Source: Promethearchaeota archaeon | Lineage (GTDB): Archaea; Asgardarchaeota; Lokiarchaeia; Sigyniarchaeales; SOKP01 | Direction: 5' to 3' | Length of the DNA stretch: 64,000 bases | NCBI GenBank assembly: GCA_019058365.1 | Contig: JAHPZE010000007.1 | Span: 1 to 64,000 of the forward strand | Shown: in pieces, positions 54,697 through 63,597 of the stretch | How the letters are laid out: each line of letters opens with the position of its first letter | Position numbering within the stretch: position 1 is the first letter of the stretch | Notes under the pieces: generated by a model | The model's input: the letters and a program-made list of their open reading frames with translations, nothing else | Told to the model about the DNA's origin: nothing | Database searches by the model: none | Program-made: the position numbers and the translations under genes

Positions 54697-57600
54697 TAAT
54701 CAGCACCTCCATTTGGTTCATCTAATTCTTCTTCTGGTTCGAAATGCTCTTCTTCTTTCTTTTCTTCTGGTTCGAAATGCTCTTCTTCTTTCACTTTACG
54801 TAATTTCTTCGGCTTTTCTTCTTTCATTTCGGGTAATTTCTTTTTCTTACCTTTTAATCCCATGGAATCTCTTAAAGATAATCCAATATTTTCCCACTTA
54901 TCTCCGAGCATCTTTACTATGTATTCTTCTTTTGTTGGGTATAATAATGACTCTGAAATTATTTTGTTTCCTTTGATGTCTTTTTTCATGCTTTTCGCTT
55001 TTTTGACAAATGTGGGGATTCTGCGTTGTTGAATTACTCTATATGAAACAAGACTACCTGCTACAGCCGCAATCGCGCCCACTATTATTAAGAAATAAAA
55101 AGTAGGTACTCCAGGAAAAATTTCTGCTATTGACACCACAACAGTAAAATCATGAGTTTCAGAAGTAAAATTCGCTTTTTCAATAGTAAGTGTAGCTATA
55201 AAGGTTTCAGGCATAAAAAACGGTTCAGCTATTGGAAATGTATTAACTGAATAAGTACCGTCACCATTATCAATAATGAAATTACTATCGGTAGTATAAA
55301 CAATGCCTCTTATAGTGAGCGTTAAATATGCTCCAATAACTGGAACCGAGCTATTATTAGGATCAGTGAGTGTTATTAGAAATTGTACAGTTCCTCCGGA
55401 AGCTAAATGAATTATAGTACCCACAGAAAACAGCTGATCAAACTCCCTTTTATTAATAGTTAGAGAGATTATTGCTACTCTAAAATCATAATTATCCTTA
55501 TTTAATGTAACTACAATGGAATATTCTCCTGCTTGAAGGGTTTCTGTGTTGAGATCTAAAATATATTGATGCCCAGCAGTTTCGTGTAAGAATCCAGTAA
55601 TTGCACTACCTAGAATTGGATTTCCATTCGCATCAAGTTTGACCATTATAAAACTCTTCTCATCAGCATTCTCTATAATCTTGGAAGTTAGAAAGTCAGT
55701 AAACTGGAATGTGAAGTTGAGAGGATCTAAGACATACAATTTTTGGCTTATATATAAAACATCTTCGTTTGAATTCAATGATGTTAACCGATTAATAATA
55801 TTTATAATGAGACTAGGACTTGGTACCCCATTACTAAAGTTTTGTTTCACTGCTAATATATTGATTGTATAAGTACCAATATCAGTTACATTACCCGTAT
55901 TAAAGAAAAATGAATAATATCCCGGACCTTTTATGACATCTGATTTTATTTGACCCGATCCAAAAGCCCAACTATATGAGACATCTGCATTCGTGATCGG
56001 AGCACTAGAAATCAATTCTGTAAAATAAAATGTTATTCCAAACGTTTCATTCCAATATTCTGTCAAGGTGTATGATGGAAATTCATTACCTGTGGTATAA
56101 TCATGAATAGTTAACGTTGTTAATACCAACTTTACTTTAAAGGGAATCTGAAGTGGACTTGGTGGTGTATATGGCGTCGGAGTAGTTTTACTAGCGTAGA
56201 TATAAATATGATACGACTCGCCTCCTATGAATGAAAATTGTGAAGTATTGAAAGTATAGCTGTAGACACCTTTAGAAGTATTAAAGCCAATCAAGTTAAT
56301 CGATGATCCCAAAGCGTGTAAAGATTCATCACGAAATTGGAGGTATATTGTAGTGGGATTTGCTAATACTGGAGTTTGGCTTTGATACTGAGTTGTAAAA
56401 TTAAAACTAATTGTAACATTGTCCCTCCAATAGATACCTGTTGTAAAATTTGAGGGATTTTGAGATATCAGCGTTAAATAAGTTTGGTAATCTGTAACAA
56501 TATATTCAACAATAAGAGAACTTTGTACAACCTGAGAAGTATAGTTTTCTTTGTCAAATGTTACTGTTATTGTATATGTCCCATCTGGTAAACTAGCTGT
56601 ATCAAAACCTATAAGATAATATACTTCGTTGAGTGAATCATATCCAAGAGATCCACTACCGGATGCTGTGCCATTGTAAGAATATGATTGCGTATCCAAA
56701 TTAGTAATGGATGTACTTGTTAAATCATCCATATAAAAATATGTTAAATTCAATATTTCTCCGATTTTAATAGTAAAAATTTCAGTACTATTAACAGATG
56801 TTGGGCGATCTTCAATTGTTAATGAAATTACAGCAGATCTTATTTCATAATTAATTTTATCTAAAGTTATAAATACAAAGTAATTTCCAAGTTGCATATT
56901 CTCTGTATTAAGGTCTAATATATATCTATGATCAACAGTTTCGTTCAATGAACCAACTTTATATGCTCCTGGTATAGGATTTCCAGATCCATCAAGTTTT
57001 TGCCAATTATAACTTGCTTCATCTGGATTTGAAATTCGAGTGGATGTTAAAACATCAGTATAATTAAATTCAAAATATTGTGTTTCTAAAGCATATACAC
57101 TTTCACTAAGAAAAATCATAGTCTTGGTACCATTCATTTCTGTTGGCCTTAAAAGGATAGTAAGATAAATACTAAAAGCATCAATTTTAGTATAATTTTC
57201 AAGAGCAGCAGAGATATCAATTCTATAAGTTCCTACAGTGGGGGTATCCGCAGTATTAAGTTCAAATGTATAATATCCGGGATTTATTGGATCTGGATTT
57301 ATAGGACCAGAACCATAGTCCCAATCATAAGCAACTCTATTAGTCGTAAGAGAACTCTTTGTGTTATTATCAAAATATTTAACAGTTATGTTGATGACTT
57401 CATTGTAGTACTGCGATATTTTATTCGTTGTTAACTCAATAAGCGTTGTATAATTATGAAAACTGATTCCAGTTGGTTTTGTGTTTATTGTAATAAGAGA
57501 GTATATTGGTGCTGGATCAATATACCCTAGTTTACTTCCTCTAATTTCAATCCAGTAATCTTCACCACTATCTCCCGCTGAGAATTCACTTGAATTAATA

Positions 57601-60308
57601 GTAGTTGTAAAAATTCCATCTCCAATCCCTTTACTCATGTCATAAGATTTAATCCCTCCTACACGAAGAAAAATTTCATCAGGATCATTTAATCCATTCC
57701 ACCCGACACCACCATTTGTTGTAATGGTATAATTAACACTAAAAGTCATATTTTCACCCCAAGTTACAACCGAATCTCCTGTAAAATCAATAAACATTGA
57801 ATCATAATCATCGATATCTATTTGAACTTTAAACACAAGTGTAGTATTAGATGTTAAAGAATAATTGTAGTGATCAACGAAACCAACAGGTTTCCATTTA
57901 TCTGACATATTTACTACAAAGTTTTTATCAACGCCATAAAAATTTACGATAAATGTATAATTTTCTGACGGATTTCTTAAATACCAGAATTCTGACTCAC
58001 TATTTATCTGTCCATGTGCATAACCATTACTATCAGTTAATAGGTTGGCAATTGTATATCCAGTAGAATTCTTTACTGTCACAATACAAGATTGGATAGG
58101 TACAATTGCAGGCTTTTGGTCAATAGTTCGGATTTCCAATTTAGCTAATGATGTTTTATTATATATATTGCATGCTTCGAGGGTGTCTACTTGAATTGTA
58201 CCATTACAAGGAGTTTGAGTTGTAATATTAAAACCTCGAACATCAATAAACAACCCATAAGCCTTAAAATTATCATCTTTTAGAGCATTGCTTTCTAAAG
58301 GTGGTGTTCTTATATTTATCTCAATAAAATCTTGTTGACCTCCATAATATGAATTATTGAAATAAATAAGATGATCTTCGCTAAATTGACCATCTTTATC
58401 TAAGTAATAGATTTTGACAGTATCAAGAAAATCTGTCATTTTTTCCAATGTAATATTAGCTTTAAGCAACAGTTTATTTCCAACTTCTGTACTTGATCCA
58501 TTTGTATAAATATACTCTTGAACGTGATATTCACTTCCAGTTAATATATTTGATTGATTTACCCATATTATATGGTTATAAAATTTTCCCTCAAGTATGT
58601 AATTATTTCTATATACATAACTTTCATTCAATGGAATTGGAATGTCATTGTAATCTCTATTATCATACCAAATTTTATAATAATATTGTGTATCATTTTT
58701 CCAACGAAAAGTCGCCTTTCCATCGTTGAGTCTTAGTGATTCTAACACTTCTCCTGACGGGGTTTCACTAACATTAACATATGCATAATTAACAGGATCT
58801 CCATCCCAATCTATAATGTCAAAATCTATTGTCCATAGATTTAATGTAATATCTTCACTTTGGGTAAGTCTTGTAAAATTATATATATCATTATTTACAG
58901 AGTTATTATAAACAACCATTTCTTTTCCAGAAGTACTTAACGTATAATTAACAGTGATATTGTAAGGTCCTGGTTCTAAATCGTTAAACATTACAGATCC
59001 ATTTAAACCTGTTGTTTTATAATTTAAAATGGTACCAGTAGTATAATTTCTTAAATAAACTACTGCATTTGGTACAATTCTTCCATCAACATCGTATGTA
59101 GTAATAGTAACATCTGAAAATTGAGATTCTTCCTCTTGTAACTCAGTTGTTATATCAGTATAATTGTATAAACCATCAATTTCATTAAGTGTAAGTGCAT
59201 AATCGTAAAATCTAATATCATCAATTTGTCCTGAAAAATATCCCCCAGTTTCAGTTGGACAACATTCTCTATAGGCTATACCTACACCACCAGAGTCTGC
59301 ATTAATAGTTCCAGTAGGATTTGTAGAATCTTTTAAATCTCCATCCACATACATTATTTTCGCTGCTAAAGACCTGTCATAAGTACCTATAAATAGATGC
59401 CAATTTTGAGGATCTGGTACACTATATTGGGAGCCATATCGCCAACCAGTATCATAAATGATAAAAGCCATATTTCTGGTATTATAACCAGAAGTTCCTA
59501 ATATATAAGCACTGTATTTACTTACTATTTGCCAAACACCCCCATAACCAGTAGTCAGATCTGATTTTACCCAGGCTGATACGGTTATCGCATTCGTTGG
59601 ATTTATATTTGGAAGATTAACACGCTCACCCTGACCTCCTTCCGGACCATCAAAATTAAGGCAATAATCTCCCATTTTTCCGGTTACCCAATCACTGGAT
59701 TCCATTAAATAGAGATCTCCATCGGCATAATTACCCATTGAATCTGAAACCTTAATCCCAGTACCTTCATCAAATCTGTACCATGCTAAACCGAAACGAT
59801 TATCTTTATTATAATAGTCTATATCATGCTCAACATCTTTATTGCCATAATAGAGGTATGTATCATATTCAGATTGACCTGATGAGCAATTCGTTTCGAA
59901 CCATATAGTAGCAAAATCCCCTTTAGGATAATCTTTTTGAACAAAATACTCTCTTAGAATCCCGTTTTCCACGATTCTTACATCTTTTAAGCTAGAATTC
60001 ATTTTTCCTTCATCAACAAATCCAGAATAATTAAATTCTATTGAAACAATATAATCAGTTAAATCTTCAGCTTTAGGATTGGTAATGTTTATTAATCTTC
60101 TATATAGAAAAGTTATGTTCCACCAAGGATCTTCACCTATTAATGCAGGGTTTATCTGTTGTGAATCTTTCGACTCAGCTGTTTTATCAAGTTCATTTTT
60201 GATATTAAAAATGTTAGCTAATTGACTGGTAGCTAATGGAAGGACTATAAAAACCGCTAATAGAAGAATTAAAATTTTAATTCTTTTTTCTTTAGTATAT
60301 GTTTGCAT
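54696..60308 (-). CDS. Giant cell-surface protein: DUF2341, LamG, Ig-like repeats, membrane anchor and charged tail
   Basis: An 1870-residue secreted, membrane-anchored protein. A signal sequence (ILILLLAVFIVLPLATS) is followed by a DUF2341-like domain (about 60-160: WWNITFLYRRLINIT to YLYYGN), a concanavalin/LamG domain (about 175-385: WYRFDEGTGIKVSD, VSAWVKSD, IDDIRFYDYALT) and a carboxypeptidase-regulatory-like domain (NAVVYLRNYTTG). Many Ig-like beta domains follow, two of them clear duplicates (beginning RPTEMNGT and RLTSLNSN). It is rich in NxS/T sequons. A single membrane helix near 1740 (FYFLIIVGAIAAVAGSLV) leads to a 110-residue cytosolic tail with an EEEHFEPEE repeat. An adhesin or S-layer-type role is likely; the long tail suggests contact with cytosolic partners such as the coupled downstream protein. 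Confidence 0.85.
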   Translation of the reverse strand: MQTYTKEKRIKILILLLAVFIVLPLATSQLANIFNIKNELDKTAESKDSQQINPALIGEDPWWNITFLYRRLINITNPKAEDLTDYIVSIEFNYSGFVDEGKMNSSLKDVRIVENGILREYFVQKDYPKGDFATIWFETNCSSGQSEYDTYLYYGNKDVEHDIDYYNKDNRFGLAWYRFDEGTGIKVSDSMGNYADGDLYLMESSDWVTGKMGDYCLNFDGPEGGQGERVNLPNINPTNAITVSAWVKSDLTTGYGGVWQIVSKYSAYILGTSGYNTRNMAFIIYDTGWRYGSQYSVPDPQNWHLFIGTYDRSLAAKIMYVDGDLKDSTNPTGTINADSGGVGIAYRECCPTETGGYFSGQIDDIRFYDYALTLNEIDGLYNYTDITTELQEEESQFSDVTITTYDVDGRIVPNAVVYLRNYTTGTILNYKTTGLNGSVMFNDLEPGPYNITVNYTLSTSGKEMVVYNNSVNNDIYNFTRLTQSEDITLNLWTIDFDIIDWDGDPVNYAYVNVSETPSGEVLESLRLNDGKATFRWKNDTQYYYKIWYDNRDYNDIPIPLNESYVYRNNYILEGKFYNHIIWVNQSNILTGSEYHVQEYIYTNGSSTEVGNKLLLKANITLEKMTDFLDTVKIYYLDKDGQFSEDHLIYFNNSYYGGQQDFIEINIRTPPLESNALKDDNFKAYGLFIDVRGFNITTQTPCNGTIQVDTLEACNIYNKTSLAKLEIRTIDQKPAIVPIQSCIVTVKNSTGYTIANLLTDSNGYAHGQINSESEFWYLRNPSENYTFIVNFYGVDKNFVVNMSDKWKPVGFVDHYNYSLTSNTTLVFKVQIDIDDYDSMFIDFTGDSVVTWGENMTFSVNYTITTNGGVGWNGLNDPDEIFLRVGGIKSYDMSKGIGDGIFTTTINSSEFSAGDSGEDYWIEIRGSKLGYIDPAPIYSLITINTKPTGISFHNYTTLIELTTNKISQYYNEVINITVKYFDNNTKSSLTTNRVAYDWDYGSGPINPDPINPGYYTFELNTADTPTVGTYRIDISAALENYTKIDAFSIYLTILLRPTEMNGTKTMIFLSESVYALETQYFEFNYTDVLTSTRISNPDEASYNWQKLDGSGNPIPGAYKVGSLNETVDHRYILDLNTENMQLGNYFVFITLDKINYEIRSAVISLTIEDRPTSVNSTEIFTIKIGEILNLTYFYMDDLTSTSITNLDTQSYSYNGTASGSGSLGYDSLNEVYYLIGFDTASLPDGTYTITVTFDKENYTSQVVQSSLIVEYIVTDYQTYLTLISQNPSNFTTGIYWRDNVTISFNFTTQYQSQTPVLANPTTIYLQFRDESLHALGSSINLIGFNTSKGVYSYTFNTSQFSFIGGESYHIYIYASKTTPTPYTPPSPLQIPFKVKLVLTTLTIHDYTTGNEFPSYTLTEYWNETFGITFYFTELISSAPITNADVSYSWAFGSGQIKSDVIKGPGYYSFFFNTGNVTDIGTYTINILAVKQNFSNGVPSPSLIINIINRLTSLNSNEDVLYISQKLYVLDPLNFTFQFTDFLTSKIIENADEKSFIMVKLDANGNPILGSAITGFLHETAGHQYILDLNTETLQAGEYSIVVTLNKDNYDFRVAIISLTINKREFDQLFSVGTIIHLASGGTVQFLITLTDPNNSSVPVIGAYLTLTIRGIVYTTDSNFIIDNGDGTYSVNTFPIAEPFFMPETFIATLTIEKANFTSETHDFTVVVSIAEIFPGVPTFYFLIIVGAIAAVAGSLVSYRVIQQRRIPTFVKKAKSMKKDIKGNKIISESLLYPTKEEYIVKMLGDKWENIGLSLRDSMGLKGKKKKLPEMKEEKPKKLRKVKEEEHFEPEEKKEEEHFEPEEELDEPNGGAD

Positions 60309-60762
60309 TTTTAATTCCTTTTTTTATTTTTATTAAATAAATTTTAAAAAAATGTTTTAAAAAAAACAGATTTTTATCATTTAATATGTAAATTTTACTA
60401 TTTAACTTTTTATAAATAGAAAACTAGTTGAAAAATCTTTGACTCTTTTATAACAAAAAACTAATTAAAATCTATTTTATGTATATCTGAATTTTTTTTT
60501 ACCAATTTTAACTTATTTTGTTAGAAAAATTTATCTTAATTTCGGATAAAGAAATAAGTTTAAATCCTGCATTATAATCATTTTTGGAATAACCTAGAAT
60601 ATACATATTAAATTCAAACATTTATTTAATTCATCATTTTCAAAGTTAAAACAGTTAAAATAATTGTCCCTTTTATCCCTCATACTTATCAATTTCTAAA
60701 AGGTTAAATATTTAAATTTAGATTGAAGAATTAAAGAAAAATATGGAATTTAAATTGCTTTT
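60309..60762. other. Long AT-rich gap upstream of the surface-protein operon
   Basis: No coding frame on either strand. It should hold the promoter of the surface-protein operon at its left end, where TTTATAAATAG-like boxes occur around 60408. The right end contains the trailer of the bud23-like gene. I found no RNA gene or repeat. Confidence 0.45.
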
Positions 60763-61398
60763 TTATTCCTCCTTATTTAATAAAAGATAAATCTTCCTTT
60801 TCTTTTGGCTTTTTGGGTTATCTATTATGAAGTTTCCCTTAAAATCTGTATTATCTGCAATTATTTTGCCAATTTTTTCCATAATCTCTTGGTTTTTGGG
60901 ATAAAATTGAACTATTACTCGGGAATTGGGTTTTAAAATCTGAAAAAAGGATTTAAATAGATTCTTTAACAAATAAAGCATATAATTATCATGAATATCT
61001 CTATAAATCCATTGTAATGCCGAAATAGAAATAATTGCATCAAAGATGTTTGATTTAAAAGGGGGAAAACACATATCTGTAATAATTGGGTTTAAATCTT
61101 TAATATCATAATAATTTAGGAATTCAGATATAATATCAAGTGCTACAGTTCTATATCCTATTTCTCTTAAAAACATTGCAGCAAATCCTGGACCACAACC
61201 CGCATCTAAAATTAAAGCATCTTTTTTCTGAAGTTCTAATAATTCTAAAGCTCTAATAGCTATGTTTTCTTGAATTCTCATCATACTTTTAGAGGCTGCA
61301 TATTGATTTAAGATTTCACCCCTAAAATAATCTGAAACTTTAGTATAGATTTCTTCTGGCCTCTTCCTTTTAACATTGAAATAATATTTTTCGTTCAA
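60763..61398 (-). CDS. bud23: Bud23/WBSCR22-like SAM-dependent rRNA methyltransferase
   Basis: A 211-residue class I methyltransferase. Motif I is LDAGCGPGFAAMF and the acidic post-I is VALDI. The sequence then follows eukaryotic Bud23 closely: RALELLELQ before motif I, ISISALQWIYRD at motif IV, RVIVQFYPKNQEIME, and the C-terminal FKGNFIIDNPKSQKKRKIYLLL, which parallels the F-G-VVDFPNS-KAKKFYL end of Bud23. Bud23 makes m7G in the small-subunit rRNA, aided by Trm112. The gene is divergent from ribosomal protein eS25, fitting a role in small-subunit maturation. The N-terminal 40 residues differ from the eukaryotic protein. Confidence 0.75.
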   Translation of the reverse strand: MNEKYYFNVKRKRPEEIYTKVSDYFRGEILNQYAASKSMMRIQENIAIRALELLELQKKDALILDAGCGPGFAAMFLREIGYRTVALDIISEFLNYYDIKDLNPIITDMCFPPFKSNIFDAIISISALQWIYRDIHDNYMLYLLKNLFKSFFQILKPNSRVIVQFYPKNQEIMEKIGKIIADNTDFKGNFIIDNPKSQKKRKIYLLLNKEE

Positions 61399-61553
61399 AT
61401 CTCATTAAACTTAAAGATTTTAATCAGATATTCAATATTGAAAAATTAACGTAAATTTTCAATAATAAATCAAAAATTTTATTAAATTTTAAATATTTAT
61501 AATTTCAATTAGATAATATTTTCTATATTATAATTAATATATTGTGATTTTCG

Positions 61554-61856
61554 GTGTCGGAAAAAGAAGAAAAACAAATAATAAGAAAAGCTACCCTGAA
61601 TCTTAGAAGAAAGTATGGAAGGACAAAACAAATTAATATTGTTGAGAGAGATGCATTTATCCCTAAAAACCTTGAGAAAGAAATAAAAGAATCAATCCTG
61701 AAAAGAAAAACAGTTTTAGCAACGGATATCGCATTAAGATATGATATAAGAGTATCAACGATAAAGTTATTGTTAAAACAATATGAAGAAGAAGGATTAA
61801 TAAGAGTACTAAACCCCTCCTTAAAATTAAAAATTTATGTGCCTTCATCGAAATAA
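61554..61856 (+). CDS. rps25e: Small-subunit ribosomal protein eS25
   Basis: A 100-residue basic protein of the archaeal/eukaryotic 40S-type subunit. The winged-helix core LEKEIKESILKRKTVLATDIALRYDIRVSTIKLLLKQ is broken here into its parts: VLATDIALRYDIR and KQYEEEGLIRVL match the eS25 pattern of a first helix, a recognition helix and a GLI wing. The N-terminal Lys/Arg-rich extension is expected to be disordered. The start is GTG at 61554; it is the only start giving a full N-terminus. A TATA-like box lies 25-35 bases before it. Confidence 0.82.
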   Translation: MSEKEEKQIIRKATLNLRRKYGRTKQINIVERDAFIPKNLEKEIKESILKRKTVLATDIALRYDIRVSTIKLLLKQYEEEGLIRVLNPSLKLKIYVPSSK

Positions 61857-61952
61857 GTTTCCCTAATTTTAAAGGGGGAAATAATTTTATTTATAAAAGG
61901 TTTTAAGCTATATAGAAAAACTTTTTTATTATTTTTTGATATAATAGATAAA

Positions 61953-62057
61953 GCAGCTGTAGCCTAGATGGTAAGACGCCGGCCTCGAGCGTTCTTAAAT
62001 ATGATCAAGAAAGCCGGTGCGCATAAGCGCTCGAGGGTTCGAATCCCTCCAGCTGCG
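61953..62057 (+). tRNA. trnS(cga): tRNA-Ser(CGA) with a 22-nt intron
   Basis: The acceptor stem GCAGCTG/CAGCTGC (7 bp), T arm GAGGG-TTCGAAT-CCCTC, anticodon stem CCGGC/GCCGG, a long variable arm (GCGC-ATAA-GCGC) and discriminator G identify a type II tRNA; anticodon CGA (61986-61988) gives Ser. An intron of about 22 nt follows position 37 (61990-62011), with TTCTT/AAGAA as its own helix. The D stem has one C-A mismatch. CCTCGAGCG (61983-61991) is fully complementary to CGCTCGAGG (62028-62036), so the precursor can misfold between anticodon loop and variable arm. Confidence 0.9.
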
Positions 62058-62072
62058 TTTCTTATTACACTT

Positions 62073-63020
62073 TTATTGGATAATCTGTAAAATCAGATTT
62101 TCCATTTGAGGTTTTGCTGCTTCAATTCTATCTAGAAGCGTTATAGTATGTTCTAAATTGGCTTCATCTTCTTCAACAATAAATAACAAGTAAAATTCTA
62201 AATTTCCAAAGTGGAGAACCTCAATTAAACCAGAAAACCTTTCTCCGCTTTTAAATTTATCTGAAAACTCGAGTAAAGTTCTATTCTCAGAAATTACACG
62301 CTTTTGCAACTCAATATATTTTTCATATATCTTTAATTTTTCCTGCAATTGGAGATGGGGTCTAAAATGCTCTCCTAAAGTTATACCTTTTGTATCAAAT
62401 AAAGCGATTAATATTGAGTTATAATTCTTGCTAATTTCTGAAAATAATTGTGATACCATCTCCATCTTTTCAAATAACATTGATAAACCGCTTGAAAAAG
62501 CATCCATAATTGATTTTATATCAAAAATAGTGGTTTCAAAAAAAAAGATGTCAAAATCATTAGAGTATCGTGTTAATGCTTGTTTTAAGGTAAGAATTCT
62601 TTTATTGATATCCTTATCATTAACTAGTTGAGGGTCGAATTTATGAAAAAGAATGCATATTGGCACGTATTCTTGTTCTTCTTTGAAGAAAAGTAGAACT
62701 TCCTCTAAATAATCTATTGATTCGATATATCGATTAAAATCTTGAGCATCTATAACATAAAGTAATAAGTCTGTTCCCATTAGATATTTCTCAGGGTGTT
62801 TTAAGTATTCTTCCCTATATTGTCTCTGTCCTCCAAAATCCATCCTGTTAAATTCAATACCAAGGAATCTGAATGAATCACGAGCAATTCTTCTTGTTGG
62901 CGTTAATTCAGCTATCTCTTCCTCAAAACCGAAGCGTTTTGTAATTGCCGTTATGATACTGGTTTTCCCTGCATTATCAAGACCCATTACGCCAATCTTT
63001 TTACTTATAAAAATCACCAA
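62073..63020 (-). CDS. Rag/Gtr-type small GTPase with C-terminal roadblock-like domain
   Basis: A 315-residue GTPase. G1 is GLDNAGKTSI, G3 DFGGQRQYRE, and G4 is FHKFD, the HKxD form typical of RagA/Gtr1 rather than NKxD of Ras. Switch I probably includes TPTRRI. After the G domain (about 1-185), residues 195-315 form a second alpha/beta domain (SILIALFDTKGITLGEH, LEFYLLFIVEEDEANLEHT) like the roadblock CTD of Rag proteins. Rag GTPases sense nutrients on membranes in eukaryotes; an archaeal role is unknown. The start is TTG at 63020, with GTG at 63017 also possible. No lipidation motif. Confidence 0.82.
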   Translation of the reverse strand: MVIFISKKIGVMGLDNAGKTSIITAITKRFGFEEEIAELTPTRRIARDSFRFLGIEFNRMDFGGQRQYREEYLKHPEKYLMGTDLLLYVIDAQDFNRYIESIDYLEEVLLFFKEEQEYVPICILFHKFDPQLVNDKDINKRILTLKQALTRYSNDFDIFFFETTIFDIKSIMDAFSSGLSMLFEKMEMVSQLFSEISKNYNSILIALFDTKGITLGEHFRPHLQLQEKLKIYEKYIELQKRVISENRTLLEFSDKFKSGERFSGLIEVLHFGNLEFYLLFIVEEDEANLEHTITLLDRIEAAKPQMENLILQIIQ

Positions 63021-63157
63021 ATCTAGATGATAAATAGTTTTTCATGAAGCGTCTTCTAAATTATTCAATATTAAGAACTATTAATAAATAATCGCTTTTT
63101 GTAAAAATATAATGATGATTTTAATATTTAAGCTTAACGTTTAAAAACGCAAAAAAT

Positions 63158-63439
63158 TCAGCCCCCTGCTAAAGCATAGGAAATATAGAGTTCATCTCCG
63201 TCATTAAGACTTGTTTTATAATTTTTGAGATATTTAATGTTTCTGCCATTCAATAAAATTAGAACCTGAGTATTAAACTGTTTTTTATTTTTATTTAATA
63301 ATCCATCATCGAGTTTATTTTTATGTTCATCTAAAAATTGAGAGATTATGTCTCCAACAGATTTTCCTTCATACTCTATAAATTTCTTGTTAATTCTAAG
63401 TTGGAAAATATTTAATAAACTTAATTTCACTTTAGCCAT
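63158..63439 (-). CDS. MoaD/ThiS-like ubiquitin-fold sulfur carrier
   Basis: A 93-residue beta-grasp protein ending in the double glycine ALAGG, which is the activated C-terminus of MoaD, ThiS and archaeal SAMP proteins. VLILLNGRNIKYL and NDGDELYIS are typical of the family's third and last strands. It could serve molybdo/tungstopterin synthesis (which the AOR in this window needs) or protein conjugation. No E1-like or MoaE gene is next to it. Start ATG 63439. Confidence 0.82.
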   Translation of the reverse strand: MAKVKLSLLNIFQLRINKKFIEYEGKSVGDIISQFLDEHKNKLDDGLLNKNKKQFNTQVLILLNGRNIKYLKNYKTSLNDGDELYISYALAGG

Positions 63440-63597
63440 AAAAATACACTTAAAGTACTAGAAATCTTTTATGTATTATTCATTTTAAGCATTTTCTTTA
63501 TTTTAATAAAAAAATATTGCTTTTAAGTTTATTTTTTATCAAAAATAGATCGATTGATTTATTAAGAGTGAATCTCTACAATTATTTTCCATAGTAT

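Noticed and set aside
54730..54800. Tandem repeat as a possible regulatory array
   Set aside because: It encodes the repeated EEEHFEPEE acidic tail of the surface protein and is explained by coding.
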